Notes: a model not told the origin generated them from the letters alone. A stretch of DNA of 24,005 bases from Bog-950 sp035299425 (GCA_035299425.1 DATGWP010000129.1:1-24005), one strand, 5' to 3'; positions 14,955 to 22,836 are shown, counted from the stretch's first letter. Made by a program: numbers and translations.

Positions 14955-15539
14955 GTGCGTAACCTGTGTTTTTCCCTGCTGTTTTTGTGTTCTGCCAGTG
15001 TGGCTGCTCAAACTTTAGCTTTTAATATCAAAGTGTTTGGCTCTGTAATAGGCCGAATGTATGTGTCGCGCAGCAACGAGGCCGATGGTAGCCAACTCTA
15101 TAAAATAGTTTCCGATTCAAAGGCTAAGGTGCTATGGATAAATAAGACCTACCACTCCGATTTCGAGGCCAGGTATAAGGATGGCAAAATGCTTTCCTGC
15201 TCGCACCTGGAAAATGAGAATGGTAAAACCAAGCGCTGGGCTAAGGTTTATTTTGATGGCAAAGCCTATCAGGTGGACTCTGATAAGGGTAAGCGAAGTT
15301 TTACCGAGGCACCTGTTTACTGCGATATGAGCTTGTATTTTGATGACCACCTTAAAATAAAGAAGCTGTTTTACCTGGCCGAGGCAGATTTCAATACCGT
15401 GACCCACACAGACGCCAACACACTAGAGTTTAAAAGTAGCGATGGGCATAAAAACGTTTATTATTTCGAAAACGGAACCGTAAAAACCATGGAGTTTCAC
15501 CTGGCATTGGCTACCGTTTATATGACAAGAGTCAACTAG
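14955..15539 (+). CDS. Exported DUF6134-like protein, paralogue 2 (GTG start)
   Basis: A 194-residue exported protein with a signal peptide (MRNLCFSLLFLCSASVAA-Q). It aligns end to end, without gaps, with the product of 11073-11657: shared blocks are FG..IG.M.VS, NGKTK.W, DGK.Y.VDS..GKRSF.E.PVY, LSLYF-like, E.DF.TV.H.D.NT.E.KSSDG and MEFH.ALATVYM. The start must be GTG 14955: an in-frame stop lies at 14943-14945, and the next Met would remove the signal peptide. It is followed after 40 bases by the barrel gene at 15580 on the same strand, probably as an operon. Function unknown. Confidence 0.75.
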   Translation: MRNLCFSLLFLCSASVAAQTLAFNIKVFGSVIGRMYVSRSNEADGSQLYKIVSDSKAKVLWINKTYHSDFEARYKDGKMLSCSHLENENGKTKRWAKVYFDGKAYQVDSDKGKRSFTEAPVYCDMSLYFDDHLKIKKLFYLAEADFNTVTHTDANTLEFKSSDGHKNVYYFENGTVKTMEFHLALATVYMTRVN

Positions 15540-15579
15540 CAGCAGTTACTTTTGGTTTTATTCTTGCTTATGGGTGGTC

Positions 15580-16689
15580 ATGTTTAATTCACCCCACTCT
15601 GCTTCATTCCTTTTACTTAAATGTTTGTTTGGCTTCCTTGCGCTGTTTTCATGCAACGAAAGCATAGCTCAAACTACCCTCCCCGATTCGGTCCTGGCCA
15701 AAGTACAGCGGGTGTACCGCCAGCGGCAGATAAACATGCTATACAATGAAACCTACCAGCGCTTTGCCGATGTAACCTGGCTAACCGGCCCTTACTGCGA
15801 AGTATTAGGCCCACGGTATTATCTGCTTACGGGCAGCCTTCAACCCTATTTTCTTGTACTGGGAGCCAAGTGGTCGCGGGTGGCTATTTCGCTTGAGCCA
15901 CGTGTAACGGTGCGTATTATGCGGGGAACTTCTTCCCCGGTTCGTACCCCCAGCTATAATCCCGGCACCACAGTATCTGTAAGGTTATTGAACGATACTG
16001 TGCATCTGTTTTATGCTACGGCATCCTTGTTCCATCACTCCAACGGGCAGGATGGACCAACGCTGGATACCCGCGATTCTACCGAACCGCGGCGTATGAA
16101 TACCACCAACGGCAGTTTTGCCACCAATTATTGGGCTGCCGGTTTGGGTTACAGCCAGACTATAAGTGCAGGCAAACTGAGCTACGCCATGAACGGCAGG
16201 GTAGAAGTAGAACATCATGTTTTTGGTATAGATGAAGGCCTGAAGGGCCGGTTTGGTAATGTAAGGCTCAATATGAAGTTTACCAGTATTGCGCTGGGCA
16301 AATCGGTAGAAACTATCAGACTGGGTAAGCGGTGGAGGGCAGTGCTGCGTGAAGAAGAACTGGTAGAGATGTTCCGCCTCACCTTTGCGGCAACTTTTAT
16401 ACTGGATAAGTTTAATGGCCCCGAATCGAATAAATTTTACAGGCGTTTAAATGTAGAGGTAAAGGCCATGTACCGCATACCCGGTAGCCCAAATGTGTCG
16501 GTTTTTGCAGGCGGCGGTTACTATGGGCAAGACCCCTACAACATTTATTTACAGGACCATTATCCTTTTATCAGGATTGGTTTTGCCTCCGGCTTTTTTG
16601 TGTATCGCTTGTTTCCCGAAAGGATAAGAGTGCCCAGAAGCACTAAAGAAATTAAGCTGCGGACGAACGTGAAAGGTGGTAATTTGTAG
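15580..16689 (+). CDS. Outer-membrane beta-barrel protein with OMPLA-like HHSNGQ motif
   Basis: I prefer ATG 15580 (369 residues) to the GTG two codons upstream. A signal peptide ends near SIAQ (about residue 31). The rest alternates in short amphipathic strands (YFLVLGAKWSRVAISLEPRVTVRI, NYWAAGLGYSQTISAGKLSYAMNGRV, NVSVFAGGGYYGQDPYNIYL), as in an outer-membrane barrel. The segment LFHHSNGQDGP (H152, H153, S154, N155) resembles the catalytic HxSNG motif of outer-membrane phospholipase A, where His and Ser act on phospholipids in the outer leaflet; an Asn partner may be among N174, N177 and N183. The overall family match is uncertain. It could be a phospholipase, a lipid-remodelling relative or an unrelated barrel. 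It shares a likely operon with the DUF6134-like gene. Confidence 0.6.
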   Translation: MFNSPHSASFLLLKCLFGFLALFSCNESIAQTTLPDSVLAKVQRVYRQRQINMLYNETYQRFADVTWLTGPYCEVLGPRYYLLTGSLQPYFLVLGAKWSRVAISLEPRVTVRIMRGTSSPVRTPSYNPGTTVSVRLLNDTVHLFYATASLFHHSNGQDGPTLDTRDSTEPRRMNTTNGSFATNYWAAGLGYSQTISAGKLSYAMNGRVEVEHHVFGIDEGLKGRFGNVRLNMKFTSIALGKSVETIRLGKRWRAVLREEELVEMFRLTFAATFILDKFNGPESNKFYRRLNVEVKAMYRIPGSPNVSVFAGGGYYGQDPYNIYLQDHYPFIRIGFASGFFVYRLFPERIRVPRSTKEIKLRTNVKGGNL

Positions 16690-16693
16690 TCTG

Positions 16694-17290
16694 CTAGTCG
16701 CAATAGCAGCCGACATAAACTTCGGCTACTATGTTGTTGCTGTAAACAATAGATAAATAGGTGAAATTATTTTTGTCAGTATATTGGCTAACAGCACCTG
16801 TATATCCTTGTTGGTAGTTCTTTGATGCCTTGCCTAATCTGGCTTCTACATGCGCCCGTGTTTTGCCAACTAGTGTTTTGTCTTTTACTATTTGCCGGCT
16901 CATTTTAATTGGACGCTCTTCCATCCAAATTTGCTTATTGAAGGGCTGATAATAGTTTGATTTAACAACATAGCGAGGTAAGTATATAAATAGCAGTAAC
17001 ACCCAGGTAACTGCACTTGGCAGATAAAATCCTATTCCCGCATATTTTTTGTCGGTTCTACGCAGCAGAAGTGCTATTGCTATAGTGCCTGTTAGTATTG
17101 CTATGAGGCTTAACAGTATTGCAAAGTCTCTTTCTTCTGGTCGCGTAATTTCGTCATACCCAAATAGATCAAAGTATTTTATGAAGAGGATGAAGTAACA
17201 ACAGCCATTAATAACCAAAGAGAATACAAGTCCGCCAGTAAAAGTGATTGCATTGTTTAATCTATTGTATGATCTGTTCGCTTTGTTCAT
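16694..17290 (-). CDS. Membrane protein with three helices and a BamE/SmpA-like C-terminal domain
   Basis: A 198-residue protein. Three hydrophobic segments are visible at about 14-38, 56-77 and 87-106. They are followed by a soluble tail (about 115-198) of the pattern FNKQIWMEERPIKMSRQIV, LVGKTRAHVEARLGKAS, YLSIVYSNNIVAEVYVG. The phrase L-x-GKT-x2-x-V-x3-LG is the hallmark of BamE/SmpA-type domains (a helix that starts after a conserved GK(T/S) turn). The tail probably lies outside the cytoplasm. Function unknown. The gene is convergent with the barrel gene (4 bases between stops). Confidence 0.6.
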   Translation of the reverse strand: MNKANRSYNRLNNAITFTGGLVFSLVINGCCYFILFIKYFDLFGYDEITRPEERDFAILLSLIAILTGTIAIALLLRRTDKKYAGIGFYLPSAVTWVLLLFIYLPRYVVKSNYYQPFNKQIWMEERPIKMSRQIVKDKTLVGKTRAHVEARLGKASKNYQQGYTGAVSQYTDKNNFTYLSIVYSNNIVAEVYVGCYCD

Positions 17291-17403
17291 TAACGATATA
17301 GTAACTTAATTAACGCGCAATTTCAATTTTACGTATTTGCTTTTTGTTTATATCAGGTTAATGCACATTAACTCATCTTTCACTTTAATTTAACCACTAA
17401 TAG

Positions 17404-17435
17404 TTGCTGGCCGGCGTTTAATGAACGTAATTTTG
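17404..17435 (+). promoter_or_regulatory. Bacteroidota-type promoter for the lipoprotein at 17483
   Basis: TTG (17404-17406), a spacer of 21 bases, and TAATTTTG (17428-17435), a full match to TAnnTTTG at consensus spacing. Transcription would begin near 17442, about 41 bases before the ATG. This is the best promoter match in the window. Confidence 0.65.
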
Positions 17436-17482
17436 TATTGCAAAAGTACAAGTATTAGTTAACCTCATTAAACCTCCGCAAC

Positions 17483-18019
17483 ATGAAAACCATCAAACAT
17501 ACCTTAATGTTTCTTTTAGTAGTAAGCATTTTTGCCTCTTGCAACAAAACCGAGTTAGATAATTTAACGCCGACGAATAAAAATGGAGAGCACCGTTTGG
17601 CCACAGCCGGCGATTTGCCCAACAGCAATTTTCAGCCTGTAAGTTCTTTGGGCAGCACTAAATTGTATTACCAGCATCAACAATACACTGTGATGCTAAA
17701 AAATGTACCAGACGTAGATGCCGTAAACCCCGCGCCTACCAGCCTTGATCAGTTGTTTGTTTATGATGCAAGTACAGCTGCTCGCACATTAAAACCCATT
17801 GCACGTCAAATGGCTCCTGCCGGTGGTAGTGTTTTACAGTCGGTTATAATACATTTTAATGCCGGTATCGCCCCGCAGCAGTTTTATTCATCTTCCGAAG
17901 TATTTGCCGCGGCGCGTGGAATCCGACCTTCAATTACATTGGAGCCAACTGCCAATTATGTGCAGCTTAAGGCTTTTAATTCTCCGCAGCAAACCACCGG
18001 CGGTGGTATTGATGAATGA
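17483..18019 (+). CDS. Lipoprotein of unknown function (178 aa)
   Basis: The N-terminus is a lipoprotein signal (MKTIKHTLMFLLVVSIFASC, lipobox FASC, C20). The mature part begins with a low-complexity linker rich in Asn, Thr and Gly, then a beta-rich region (STKLYYQHQQYTVMLKNV; LFVYDASTAARTLKPIA; SVIIHFNAGIAPQQFYSSSEVFAAARGI). The end is QQTTGGGIDE. I recognise no family; an adhesin-like or ligand-binding lipoprotein would be a guess. It has its own promoter (17404-17435) and terminator (18042-18076), so it is a single-gene unit. Confidence 0.7.
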   Translation: MKTIKHTLMFLLVVSIFASCNKTELDNLTPTNKNGEHRLATAGDLPNSNFQPVSSLGSTKLYYQHQQYTVMLKNVPDVDAVNPAPTSLDQLFVYDASTAARTLKPIARQMAPAGGSVLQSVIIHFNAGIAPQQFYSSSEVFAAARGIRPSITLEPTANYVQLKAFNSPQQTTGGGIDE

Positions 18020-18041
18020 TAGGTTTGGATGCTATAAAATG

Positions 18042-18076
18042 AAAAGGTCCGGAGGGTTAAACCTACCGGACCTTTT
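18042..18076. terminator. Bidirectional terminator between the lipoprotein gene and rocD
   Basis: AAAAGGTCCGG (18042-18052) pairs with CCGGACCTTTT (18066-18076); the interior AGG/CCT can extend the stem past a bulge. The flanking A- and T-runs suit both directions, and the genes on the two sides converge. Confidence 0.85.
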
Positions 18077-18097
18077 GTTTTATAACGCTAAAGAGTT

Positions 18098-19333
18098 TTA
18101 CGCTTCAAACTCCTTAAGGCTCTTCTTGATAATAGCTATGCAATCATCAATCTGCTCTTTACTGATAACCAATGGTGGCGCCAGTCGGATAATATAGTGG
18201 TGGGTAGGCTTAGCCAGTAAACCGTTTTCGGCAAATTTTAGGCACAGATCCCAACCGCAATTTTCATCTTCAGTATTAAGCACAATAGCATTCAGTAAAC
18301 CCTTGCCGCGTATCTGCTTAATCAGTGGATGCTTAATTTTTTCCAGTTCATTACGGAAATATTTGCCCAGGTAGAAGGCATTGTAAACCAGGTTTTCATC
18401 TTTAATAACCTGTAAGGCGGCCATTGCTACTTTACACGCCAGTGGGTTACCGCCGTATGTAGAACCATGCTCACCGGGCTTAATATTCATCATAATAGGG
18501 TCATCGCATAATACGGCCGAAACCGGCAATGTGCCGCCGCTCAGGGCTTTGCCCAGTATCAAAATATCGGGGCGAACTTCTTCCCAATCGCAGGCCAGCA
18601 TTTTACCGGTGCGGCCAAGGCCTGTTTGCACTTCATCGGCTATAAACAATACACCGGCTTTTTCGCAAAGGTATTTTGCTTTAGCCAGGTAATTCTCATC
18701 GGGCACCATCACCCCGGCTTCGCCCTGTATAGGCTCTACCATAAAGCCACAAACGTCTTTATCTTCTAAAGCTTCACTCAACGCTTTCAAATCATTATAA
18801 GGAACTACCACAAAGTTAGGAACGAAAGGGCCGAAGCCTTTATAGCTTGATGGGTCGGTAGAGGCAGAGATAGCCAACAAGGTGCGTCCGTGGAAGTTGT
18901 TCTCCGGAACAATTATCTTGGCCTTGTTATCGGCAATGCCTTTCACCTCGTAAGCCCAGCGGCGTGCCAGTTTAATGGCGGTTTCAACGGCTTCTACGCC
19001 GGTGTTCATTGGCAATACCTTATCGTAGCCAAAGTATTCGGTAATATACTTTTCGTATTCGCCCAGGGTAGAGTTGTAAAAAGCGCGCGAGGTAAGGGTA
19101 AGGCGCTCAGCCTGCTTTTTCAGCACATCTATTATAAGCTGGTGGCAGTGCCCCTGGTTAACGGCCGAGTAGGCTGAAAGAAAATCGTAGTAGCGTTTGC
19201 CATCTACATCCCACATATATACTCCGCGGGCCCTGTCTATTACTACCGGCAGCGGGTGGTAATTGTGGGCGCCGTAGCGCTCTTCCAGTTCAATCAGTTG
19301 TTCAGCTCTTGATAGTTCGGTTGCTGTGGTCAT
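18098..19333 (-). CDS. rocD: Ornithine--oxo-acid aminotransferase
   Basis: A 411-residue fold-type I, class III PLP aminotransferase that transfers the delta-amino group of ornithine to 2-oxoglutarate, giving glutamate semialdehyde (arginine/ornithine to proline or glutamate). Motifs and numbering are those of OAT: Y55 in SAYSAVNQGHCH, R150 in NNFHGRT, E205 in VEPIQGEAG, D233 in FIADEVQTGLGR and the PLP lysine K262 in ILILGKALSGG. Each is offset by exactly 30 from the human residues Y85, R180, E235, D263 and K292, so the substrate-selective Tyr and Glu are kept. This separates it from acetylornithine aminotransferases. It is a single-gene unit with its own -7-like TATTTTTG upstream and a shared terminator downstream. 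Confidence 0.96.
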   Translation of the reverse strand: MTTATELSRAEQLIELEERYGAHNYHPLPVVIDRARGVYMWDVDGKRYYDFLSAYSAVNQGHCHQLIIDVLKKQAERLTLTSRAFYNSTLGEYEKYITEYFGYDKVLPMNTGVEAVETAIKLARRWAYEVKGIADNKAKIIVPENNFHGRTLLAISASTDPSSYKGFGPFVPNFVVVPYNDLKALSEALEDKDVCGFMVEPIQGEAGVMVPDENYLAKAKYLCEKAGVLFIADEVQTGLGRTGKMLACDWEEVRPDILILGKALSGGTLPVSAVLCDDPIMMNIKPGEHGSTYGGNPLACKVAMAALQVIKDENLVYNAFYLGKYFRNELEKIKHPLIKQIRGKGLLNAIVLNTEDENCGWDLCLKFAENGLLAKPTHHYIIRLAPPLVISKEQIDDCIAIIKKSLKEFEA

Positions 19334-19367
19334 ATTTTAAATTTTGTTACCCTTTCTCTCTTATACG

Positions 19368-19375
19368 CAAAAATA
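19368..19375 (-). promoter_or_regulatory. Candidate -7 element of the rocD promoter
   Basis: TATTTTTG on the minus strand, identical to the element before ilvE, 34 bases from the ATG. No TTG -33 box lies at the expected distance. Confidence 0.4.
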
Positions 19376-19537
19376 GAAAACGGGTGTTGAAAAAAGATTT
19401 TGGTTATAAAATATGACTGAAAGATGACAGTGGTAGCGCGATGGTTGCGCCTAAAAAATAAACTGAAAATATAGTTTGAAACACATACTAAACCTGTTAA
19501 AGCTGCGTTTTGGAGCCTTTTATCATAAAAAATGGCT

Positions 19538-19583
19538 TATTTAAGGCAAAATTGGGCTTAATCCTTTTATTCCGCCTTAAATA
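19538..19583. repeat. Inverted repeat TATTTAAGGC/GCCTTAAATA upstream of the small gene at 19626
   Basis: A perfect 10-bp inverted repeat (19538-19547, 19574-19583) with a 26-base loop, ending 42 bases before the ATG. It could be an operator or a leader hairpin. The surrounding 292-base interval between rocD and 19626 otherwise holds only the rocD -7 element and a short GCGC/GCGC hairpin (19436-19450). Confidence 0.45.
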
Positions 19584-19625
19584 GTTGTTTATTTGCACCC
19601 ACGTTTTTAAAATCAACAACCCAAC

Positions 19626-19829
19626 ATGAACTTATTGGAAAAAATTCAGGCTATTGATGCAGATGTTGCCATTTTAAAGAAAGGCATAGACCGCGTTGTA
19701 GAAAAATACCCATTACCTATCGGTATTTTAGTACGCGGCAACAAATCAGGATTATCTGTTACCGTTGATAAAGATTTTGATAAAGTACCCGAAGGCGTAT
19801 TTATACAAAAGAAGATAAGTCAAGCTTAA
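19626..19829 (+). CDS. Small conserved-looking protein of unknown function (67 aa)
   Basis: A 67-residue protein with no signal or membrane segment. An N-terminal helix (NLLEKIQAIDADVAILKKGIDRVVEKY) is followed by short beta strands (IGILVRG, GLSVTVDKDF, GVFIQKK). Coding is supported by a clean ATG, balanced composition and regular codon pattern. I do not recognise the family. Its 3' end overlaps the convergent gene at 19801 by 29 bases, so the two transcripts are antisense there. An inverted repeat lies in its leader. Confidence 0.6.
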   Translation: MNLLEKIQAIDADVAILKKGIDRVVEKYPLPIGILVRGNKSGLSVTVDKDFDKVPEGVFIQKKISQA

Positions 19830-20145
19830 ATCCCGCCTTACTTAGAAAAATATCTACACTCATATCCACCCACACTTTCATCAATGGGTCGGTATTGAGT
19901 ATTAAGGCTACTGTATAGTGATTGTCGCGGAAACTTTGTAAAAGGTTTTCCGGCATTGTGTTGTGTATGTTGGCTTCGTAAGATACGATGAAGTCTTTGC
20001 GTTGCTTTTTATCAAAAGGCACAACTACAAATTCCCTCCAGTCGAAACTAGACCCGTCTTTTAACTCGATAGGCGCTTTGTATTCGCTGCTTAAATGATT
20101 GCGTAAACGTTTTGCTGCTGCCAGCGATGTTTTAAATTCTTCCAT
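19801..20145 (-). CDS. Hypothetical cytosolic protein (114 aa)
   Basis: A 114-residue soluble protein. An N-terminal helix (FKTSLAAAKRLRNHLSSEYK) precedes a beta-rich centre (SSFDWREFVVVPFDKKQRKDFIVSYEANIH) and a C-terminal strand/helix (YTVALILNTDPLMKVWVDMSVDIFLSKAGF). No known motif. It follows ltaE on the same strand after 52 bases and may be the last gene of the rlmH-rhomboid-ltaE run. The final 29 bases overlap the 3' end of the gene at 19626 on the other strand. Confidence 0.65.
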   Translation of the reverse strand: MEEFKTSLAAAKRLRNHLSSEYKAPIELKDGSSFDWREFVVVPFDKKQRKDFIVSYEANIHNTMPENLLQSFRDNHYTVALILNTDPLMKVWVDMSVDIFLSKAGFKLDLSSFV

Positions 20146-20197
20146 TTATACTGCAAAAAAATAATGTGGTTAAATACCTTTCAGCACGCAAAAGTAT

Positions 20198-21211
20198 CTA
20201 AACTTTCATTTTTGACAATACTTCTTTTGTTTTCTCTAACATTTCATCGGTGAAATCGAGGTGCGTAACCATGCGCAACAGGGTGGGAGAGAAGGGCTGT
20301 ACCCGTATATCCTGCAATGAAAGCCGCTGTGCCACATAGGCTGCATCTACCACCTCAAAAATTACAATATTGGTTTGCACCGGCAGCACTTTTTTTACCC
20401 AGCTAAGGCCTTTAATGGTTTTTGCCAGTTCTAAAGCGCGGTTGTGGTCATCCGCAAGGCGCTCAACATTGTTCTTAAGCGCATATATGCAGGCTGCTGC
20501 GAGCATGCCGCTTTGGCGCATACCCCCGCCCATTACTTTGCGCAATTTGCGGCTGCGCTTTATAAAATCCTTTTTGCCCGCCAGCACACTGCCTACGGGT
20601 GCACCCAGGCCCTTGCTTATACATACCGATATACTATCGAACATGCCGTGCAATGCCTTTGGCGACTCATCTAAGGCCGTTAAGGCATTAAATATACGGG
20701 CGCCATCCATGTGGTAGATAAGTCCCTTATCGCGGCAGAAATGGCTAAGGGCCTGCATTTGCTCTAAGGTATATACGGCGCCGCCGCCTTTGTTTACAGT
20801 ATTCTCTATAGCTACCATACGGGTATTGGGCAGCCAATCGTGGTCGGGCAATATAAGTTCTTCTACCTGTGCGGGTGTCATACGGCCCTGGTCGCCATCC
20901 GTAAGGCGGATAGAAACACCGGAGTGGAAAGCCCAGCCCCCTGTTTCGTAATTGTAGATGTGGCAGATTTTATCGCAGATAATCTCATCCAGCGGTTGGG
21001 TATGCGCCTTTATGGCTATCTGGTTGGTCATGGTGCCGCTGGGGCAGAAGAGAGCTGCCTCCATACCAAACATATCGGCTACCAGTTCTTCCAGTTTTTT
21101 TACGGTGGGGTCTTCGCCAAATACATCGTCGCCCAGGGGGGCATCCATCATGGCCTGTTTCATAGCCTCACTTGGCTTAGTCACAGTATCGGAGCGTAAA
21201 TCAATCAGCAT
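20198..21211 (-). CDS. ltaE: Low-specificity L-threonine aldolase
   Basis: A 337-residue fold-type I PLP enzyme that splits L-threonine or L-allo-threonine into glycine and acetaldehyde. The family start IDLRSDTVTKPS (3-14) is intact, followed by GDDVFGEDPTV (27-37), FCPSGTMTNQ (55-64), HMDGARIFNA (167-176; D169 and R172 expected to contact PLP), the PLP lysine K200 in ISVCISKGLGAPVGS, and MGGGMRQSG. Length is normal for the family. The gene lies 50 bases after the rhomboid gene on the same strand and is probably cotranscribed with it. It supplies glycine in the cytoplasm; there is no sign of linked regulation. Confidence 0.96.
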   Translation of the reverse strand: MLIDLRSDTVTKPSEAMKQAMMDAPLGDDVFGEDPTVKKLEELVADMFGMEAALFCPSGTMTNQIAIKAHTQPLDEIICDKICHIYNYETGGWAFHSGVSIRLTDGDQGRMTPAQVEELILPDHDWLPNTRMVAIENTVNKGGGAVYTLEQMQALSHFCRDKGLIYHMDGARIFNALTALDESPKALHGMFDSISVCISKGLGAPVGSVLAGKKDFIKRSRKLRKVMGGGMRQSGMLAAACIYALKNNVERLADDHNRALELAKTIKGLSWVKKVLPVQTNIVIFEVVDAAYVAQRLSLQDIRVQPFSPTLLRMVTHLDFTDEMLEKTKEVLSKMKV

Positions 21212-21261
21212 GGGAAAGTATTAAGTAGATAGTATTTAGTAACTAGACAAATCCAGGGTTG

Positions 21262-21885
21262 CTATCCTATAGCCCCGTTTGTCAATAAATTTAAAAAGCG
21301 CAAAAACAGTCTTGGTTCGAAAATAATGGGAAATACAAACCCGAACAAGGAGCCGGTAAAGTGCGCCATGTGGCCTATGTTATCGCCCCCGCGTTTATCC
21401 ATGTAAATGCAGTAAGCCAGGTAAAGCGGGCCAAATATAAATGCCGGTATGCCTATGGGGATAAAGAACAAGTACAACTTGCCGAAAGGGTTCATAAGTA
21501 TAAAAGCAAACACCACTGCCGATACACCGCCGCTGGCACCCAGGCTGCGGTAGTTAGGGTTATCCTTTTGTTTAAACAGGTTCCACATATCGGCGGTAAT
21601 TACCGTACCGAAGTACATGATGACATACAGCACGTGGCCGTTCATTTCGTATATCTGCTCAAATCCATTTTCTACGTAAGCGCCAAAACTGTATAGGGCA
21701 AACATATTAAAGAGCAGGTGCATGCCATCGCCGTGGATAAAGGCACAGGATATAAACCGGTGGTACTCCTTATTGCGCCAGATGCGGTAAGGGTAGAAAA
21801 CCAGGTTTTCTACTAACTGCAGGTTATTAAAAGCCAGGAACGAAATAATGCACGTAACCGCTACAATCAATATTGTAATATTCAT
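21262..21885 (-). CDS. Rhomboid-family intramembrane serine protease
   Basis: A 207-residue polytopic membrane protein with the rhomboid signatures in order: HGDGMHLLFNMFALYSFG (H51, H56, N60, corresponding to the oxyanion-region His/Asn of GlpG), the nucleophile S118 in LGASGGVSAV, and the catalytic H175 in HMAHFTG. About six hydrophobic segments are visible. The N-terminal soluble domain of GlpG is absent, as in many compact bacterial rhomboids. Substrates would be membrane proteins cut within a helix; none can be named. It sits between rlmH (30-base gap) and ltaE (50-base gap) on the same strand. All catalytic residues are present, so the protease is expected to be active. Confidence 0.93.
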   Translation of the reverse strand: MNITILIVAVTCIISFLAFNNLQLVENLVFYPYRIWRNKEYHRFISCAFIHGDGMHLLFNMFALYSFGAYVENGFEQIYEMNGHVLYVIMYFGTVITADMWNLFKQKDNPNYRSLGASGGVSAVVFAFILMNPFGKLYLFFIPIGIPAFIFGPLYLAYCIYMDKRGGDNIGHMAHFTGSLFGFVFPIIFEPRLFLRFLNLLTNGAIG

Positions 21886-21915
21886 AAACGCTAAAATAAA
21901 AGGTTGCGCGACAGT

Positions 21916-22386
21916 TTATTCGTGGTGGTAAGGTTCGCCACGCAGAATGGTGAAAGCACGATAGAGTTGCTCGGAAAATATGGCCCGTATTATCTGGTGG
22001 CTAAAAGTCATTTTGCTAAGGCTTAGTTTGGCATTGGCGCGCTTGTAAACCTCATCGCTAAAGCCATAGGCGCCACCCACTACAAAAAATATATTCTTTA
22101 CAGATTGATTGAATACTCCCTCGATATACTTGGCAAACTGTATAGATGTATACTCCTTGCCTTTATCATCCAGCAGTATTACAATGTCGCCGGGGGCAAT
22201 TTTCTTGAGTATCAGTTCGCCTTCTTTCTCTTTTATCTTTTGCTTGTCCGGGGCCTTGATGGCGGCGTTGTCCAATATCAGCTCTTCAAACTTTGTGTAG
22301 TGATTAATACGCTTGCGGTAATCGTCGCAAATGCTTTTTACCTCCGGCGATGTTGTTTTACCGATAAGAAGAAAAGTTAGTTTCAT
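21916..22386 (-). CDS. rlmH: 23S rRNA (pseudouridine-1915-N3)-methyltransferase
   Basis: A 156-residue SPOUT-class methyltransferase that methylates pseudouridine 1915 in helix 69 of 23S rRNA after subunit joining. The ATG at 22384-22386 gives the family N-terminus (MKLTFLLIGKT) and usual length (about 155-160); a GTG five codons upstream is less likely. The knot region has FVVGGAYGFSDEV (the SAM-binding GG loop), LSLSKMTFSHQIIRAIFSEQLYRA and the conserved C-terminal PYHH. It is the first gene of a minus-strand run with the rhomboid protease and ltaE. Only 27 bases separate it from the divergent lipoprotein gene at 22414, so any promoters there must be compact or lie inside the neighbours. 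Confidence 0.96.
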   Translation of the reverse strand: MKLTFLLIGKTTSPEVKSICDDYRKRINHYTKFEELILDNAAIKAPDKQKIKEKEGELILKKIAPGDIVILLDDKGKEYTSIQFAKYIEGVFNQSVKNIFFVVGGAYGFSDEVYKRANAKLSLSKMTFSHQIIRAIFSEQLYRAFTILRGEPYHHE

Positions 22387-22413
22387 ATTTTCGCCACTCA
22401 CAATTTAGCGCGC

Positions 22414-22836
22414 ATGAAAATAGTAAAGCATAGTAAAGTATTGGTTTGCCTGGTTATGATAGGCTTTTTGCTGACCGGTTGTAAAAACAAATCGGAGCTG
22501 CTGCTACGGACCTGGGCAGTAAACAACCTGAAATACTCGGCCGAGATTTCGCCGGAGAAACAGCCCGAAATTGACCGGATAGTAGAGGAACTGCGCAATA
22601 CCTTCCGTATTACCTATAATGCCGATGGCACCTATAATACCACTACTGCTACCCAGCAGCTTAGCGGCAAATGGAAACTGAACTGGAACTCATCGGTAAT
22701 TACATCTACCGACCAAAGCGGCGACTCGAAGGAGTTTAAGATTTTAGAATTGAGCGAAACGAAGTTTAACTTTAAGGCTGTAGACCAGGCCGGCGAAGTT
22801 GAGTTTGAAATGATACCTGCAAAGGAAACGAAATGA
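22414..22836 (+). CDS. Lipocalin-like lipoprotein, first of a tandem pair
   Basis: A 140-residue lipoprotein with signal peptide and lipobox LLTGC (C23). The mature part shows the small lipocalin-like plan: LLLRTWAVNNLKYSAE, a helix QPEIDRIVEELRNT, then FRITYNADGTYNTTT, SGKWKLNWNSSVITST, SKEFKILELSETKFNFKAV and a closing strand. Such proteins are thought to be outer-membrane anchored; ligand unknown. The stop overlaps the next start (ATGA, 22833-22836), so the pair is probably translated together. Confidence 0.75.
   Translation: MKIVKHSKVLVCLVMIGFLLTGCKNKSELLLRTWAVNNLKYSAEISPEKQPEIDRIVEELRNTFRITYNADGTYNTTTATQQLSGKWKLNWNSSVITSTDQSGDSKEFKILELSETKFNFKAVDQAGEVEFEMIPAKETK

Noticed and set aside
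17859..18197. 112-codon frame overlapping the lipoprotein gene, its terminator and the end of rocD
   Set aside because: It crosses a strong bidirectional terminator and two better supported genes.
20840..21199. 119-codon plus-strand frame opposite ltaE
   Set aside because: Fully antisense to a clear threonine aldolase; shadow of its codon usage.
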